From JAAYXS01 sp964550375 (GTDB lineage Bacteria; Planctomycetota; Phycisphaerae; UBA1845; Fen-1342), in the NCBI GenBank assembly GCA_964550375.1, contig CAZJYX010000021.1, positions 1-64,000 of the forward strand: a stretch of DNA of 64,000 nucleotides, read 5' to 3'. Under the pieces are notes generated by a model. That model saw only the letters and a list, made by a program, of their open reading frames with translations. It was not told where the DNA came from and did no database searches. Shown one piece after another: positions 62,615 to 64,000 of this stretch; positions within the stretch are counted from its first letter, which is position 1, and the number at the start of each line of letters is the position of its first letter. A program made the position numbers and the translations under genes.

Positions 62615-62714
62615 CACAACGCGCCGAAGCACTGCGGGCCAGACGGCGGACCAGCGGGTCTCAAGGGGTACGTTCCATGTGGCCCGCCTGGCGAAGCTAA
62701 GCCCCCCTGCCGCC
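62615..62714 (+). repeat. Imperfect direct repeat, copy B
   Basis: Counterpart of 61010-61112, with the 13-base match CGCCGAAGCACTG at 62622-62634 and a final CCCCCCTGCCGCC. It ends a few bases before the tRNA-like sequence. The two copies bracket the SPFH/RHH genes at ~1.6 kb spacing. Confidence 0.6.
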
Positions 62715-62990
62715 TCAGGCGGGAAAGCCACCGCGGGGACTCGAACCCCGAACCTGCGGTTTACAAAACAGCCTGGTGGCTCCGTAACCAACGAGTACGT
62801 CGATAGTTACAACGCCGCCGCCGACGGTGCAGGCAATACTGCCGGCAGTTGCGACGAGGCGAGCGTAACCACGCCTGCGCGGGCAGTCAACGACGCCGAC
62901 CTCGCCGCGGTGGTGGCCGCTTGGCCGGCGCTGCCCGATGCGATCCGCCGAGCGGCGATGGCGCTGGTGAGCGCAGGGGGTGGCCAATGA
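62679..62990 (+). CDS. Small planctomycete-type hypothetical protein
   Basis: 103 codons from GTG 62679; the exact start is uncertain because the first half is a translation of the tRNA-like sequence (GTRTPNLRFTKQ). The second half (DADLAAVVAAWPALPDAIRRA) resembles a conserved short motif (AW-x-LP-x-x-IR) of small proteins found beside recombination modules in planctomycetes; this recollection is not checked. It overlaps the next gene by four bases (ATGA). Confidence 0.45.
   Translation: MARLAKLSPPAASGGKATAGTRTPNLRFTKQPGGSVTNEYVDSYNAAADGAGNTAGSCDEASVTTPARAVNDADLAAVVAAWPALPDAIRRAAMALVSAGGGQ
62727..62780 (-). tRNA. D-armless tRNA-Thr(TGT)-like sequence, likely remnant or attachment site
   Basis: Read on the minus strand: acceptor GCCACCA (62780-62774) pairs with CGGTGGC (62733-62727) over six pairs; anticodon stem GCTGT/ACCGC (one mismatch) with loop TTTGTAA carrying anticodon TGT; variable AGGTT; T-arm CGGGG-TTCGAGT-CCCCG. 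The D-arm is absent, so total length is only 54 nt. Probably not functional: a deletion product or a recombination (att) site left by an integrative element. Confidence 0.55.
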
Positions 62991-63367
62991 GGCGGCTCTG
63001 CGCGCACGCCGAGGCCCTCTGCCGCCGGTTGGCCCACGACGCAACCACGGGGCCGTTCTACGCCGTTTTGCGGGCCGACCTGCCGCCGGAGTATCAGGGC
63101 GGCTACGGGGGCGCCCTGGCGCTAACGTCGCGGCACCTGGACCTGATGCTCCGGCCGACGCTCAAACGCCAGCGCCGGTGGCGTGGCCGCGGGCCGGCGA
63201 TCCTGCTGGACGCCGCCGAGATCGCTGCGCACAGCGCGAGGCTCATCCGGATCGCCCGCCGACGTACCTTCCCGGTCGTCGCTACCGGCGTCGTCCTGCA
63301 TGAGCTCGCCCACATCATCAACGCGGGCCCGCGTGACGACGCTGAACCCGATGCGGGCCTCGTATAG
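62987..63367 (+). CDS. Zincin-like (HExxH) protein, interrupted by an amber codon
   Basis: 126 residues from ATG 62987, overlapping the previous stop. GGALALTSRHLDLMLRP and RWRGRGPAILLDAAEI precede VLHELAHIINAG, whose HExxH is a zinc-metalloprotease signature. At 63365-63367 a TAG interrupts, yet the same frame continues with PWHGHEASFIRIGLHLAYRA, typical of the remainder of the family as I remember it. Probably a truncated or decaying gene. Confidence 0.6.
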   Translation: MRRLCAHAEALCRRLAHDATTGPFYAVLRADLPPEYQGGYGGALALTSRHLDLMLRPTLKRQRRWRGRGPAILLDAAEIAAHSARLIRIARRRTFPVVATGVVLHELAHIINAGPRDDAEPDAGLV

Positions 63368-63570
63368 TTCGGCCGGCTGGTGCTGGCCGCGGACCTGACC
63401 GGGAAGATCAACGCGACGAATGGCCCTCGCGCCGTCGTGCCCTGGCACGGCCACGAGGCGTCGTTCATTCGCATCGGGCTGCACCTGGCATACCGGGCAG
63501 AGGTGATCGACTACGCCGTCACGTACGCCGGCGTTCTCGAGGCCGCGATGTGCGGGTTGCAGCTTCAACT
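63368..63570 (+). pseudogene. In-frame continuation of the zincin-like gene after TAG
   Basis: Same frame as 62987-63367: VLAADLTGKI, then PWHGHEASFIRIGLHLAYRA and VTYAGVLEAAMCG, after which coding character fades. It would complete the protein if the amber codon were read through. Confidence 0.5.
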
Positions 63571-63606
63571 CACACCCACCGTGGTCTGCGGTAATGCCAG
63601 TACGCA

Positions 63607-64000
63607 TCATTTCCTTTCTACGCTCAGCGCTTCAAAGCCGGAGACGACGTCGAACAGTTCCTCGTCGATGGCACTCTGACGCAAACGATGGAATGTCCCA
63701 TTGAGGTCCTCCAGCAATTCGTCGATGTTTGTGTCGGCGCGTTGCATCGCCGCCAGACGGCTAGCGTTCTCGCTCGCGAGGGATTCGGCGCACGCCCGGA
63801 AGAGCGACACGAAAAGATATTCACGGATGAGCGCGCGCAAGGTCGCGGTGCCACTACCCAAGACCTCGGGCAAGTTTCCCGTCGGCCAAGGAAGTCCGAC
63901 CAGCTTCCATCGCCACTGTTCGTCCAGCGGTAGAAGTCGCTGATTGACGGGCGCATAAACTGCCCCGGACGTGGCACGGTTGTAGAACAAGTGGAGTTCG
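63607..64000 (-). CDS. atpG: N-ATPase-type F0F1 ATP synthase gamma subunit (5' end outside window)
   Basis: The frame runs off the right edge; the visible C-terminal ~130 residues include NRATSGAVYAPVNQRLLPLD, then REYLFVSLFRACAESLASEN, SRLAAMQRADTNIDELLEDL and FHRLRQSAIDEELFDVVSGF. These correspond to the gamma rotor C-terminal helix (RQxAITxEL...G.xAL in canonical proteins) in the form seen in N-ATPases, a sodium-pumping or alternative F-ATPase often encoded in a horizontally spread operon. It would rotate inside the alpha-beta hexamer. The rest of the operon should lie to the right. Confidence 0.8.
   Translation of the reverse strand, partial: ELHLFYNRATSGAVYAPVNQRLLPLDEQWRWKLVGLPWPTGNLPEVLGSGTATLRALIREYLFVSLFRACAESLASENASRLAAMQRADTNIDELLEDLNGTFHRLRQSAIDEELFDVVSGFEALSVERK

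Noticed and set aside
1..64000. CRISPR arrays or rRNA genes
   Set aside because: No array of short identical repeats with spacers and no rRNA motifs were seen.

Overview
The window is GC-rich, almost fully coding DNA that looks like a chromosomal stretch of a planctomycete, most likely a Phycisphaerae-like lineage. The evidence is: three large secreted proteins ending in dockerin-like EF-hand pairs (GDxNCDGxVNxFDIDPF type), a PEP-CTERM protein, two protein kinases with TPR-like tails next to ECF sigma factors, HTH-PtsN and HTH-membrane hybrids, and a gamma subunit of the N-ATPase type at the right edge. The taxonomic call is inference; there is no rRNA or complete marker set to settle it.

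Layout. 1-9.7 kb: two dockerin-bearing surface proteins (the first cut by the window edge), an ECF sigma/kinase operon and a PEP-CTERM protein. 9.7-20 kb: secreted alkaline phosphatase, YibE/F membrane protein, an IS4-like transposase remnant, PHP phosphoesterase, long-type IleRS and a MATE transporter. 20-33.6 kb: membrane protein coupled to an ABC ATPase, a GT39-like glycosyltransferase, FabI, the EtfB-EtfA-acyl-CoA dehydrogenase operon, then YidC overlapping an IMPase-family phosphatase. 33.7-40.1 kb: FG-GAP/dockerin protein, second kinase with a divergent ECF sigma factor. 40.1-43 kb: the classic SRP RNA-dnaX-ybaB-recR cluster. 43-50.9 kb: TlpA-like thioredoxin, tiny secreted peptide, sugar isomerase, HTH-PtsN regulator, NrfH-NrfA ammonifying nitrite reductase, anti-sigma factor with a frameshifted ECF sigma factor. 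51-61 kb: EF-Tu-domain-like protein, thymidine kinase, BtpA, GspE/PilB ATPase, RNase Y, HTH-membrane protein, OmpA lipoprotein and a VKOR-DsbA fusion. 61-64 kb: an accessory-looking cassette (SPFH protein plus Arc-type ribbon-helix-helix protein) bracketed by two ~100-bp imperfect direct repeats, then a 54-nt tRNA-Thr-like sequence without a D-arm, two overlapping small genes (one a zincin interrupted by an in-frame amber codon), and the 3' part of an N-ATPase gamma gene.

How the parts fit. EtfA/EtfB with the acyl-CoA dehydrogenase form an electron-transfer module for acyl-CoA oxidation. NrfHA moves quinol electrons to nitrite outside the cytoplasm. The VKOR-DsbA fusion and TlpA-like protein serve envelope thiol chemistry needed by such secreted and haem proteins. 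YidC and SRP RNA serve membrane insertion. The most unusual signals are the A10 slippage site in dnaX with early stops in both other frames, the direct-repeat-flanked SPFH/RHH cassette beside the D-armless tRNA-like sequence, and several damaged genes (ECF sigma, transposase, zincin).
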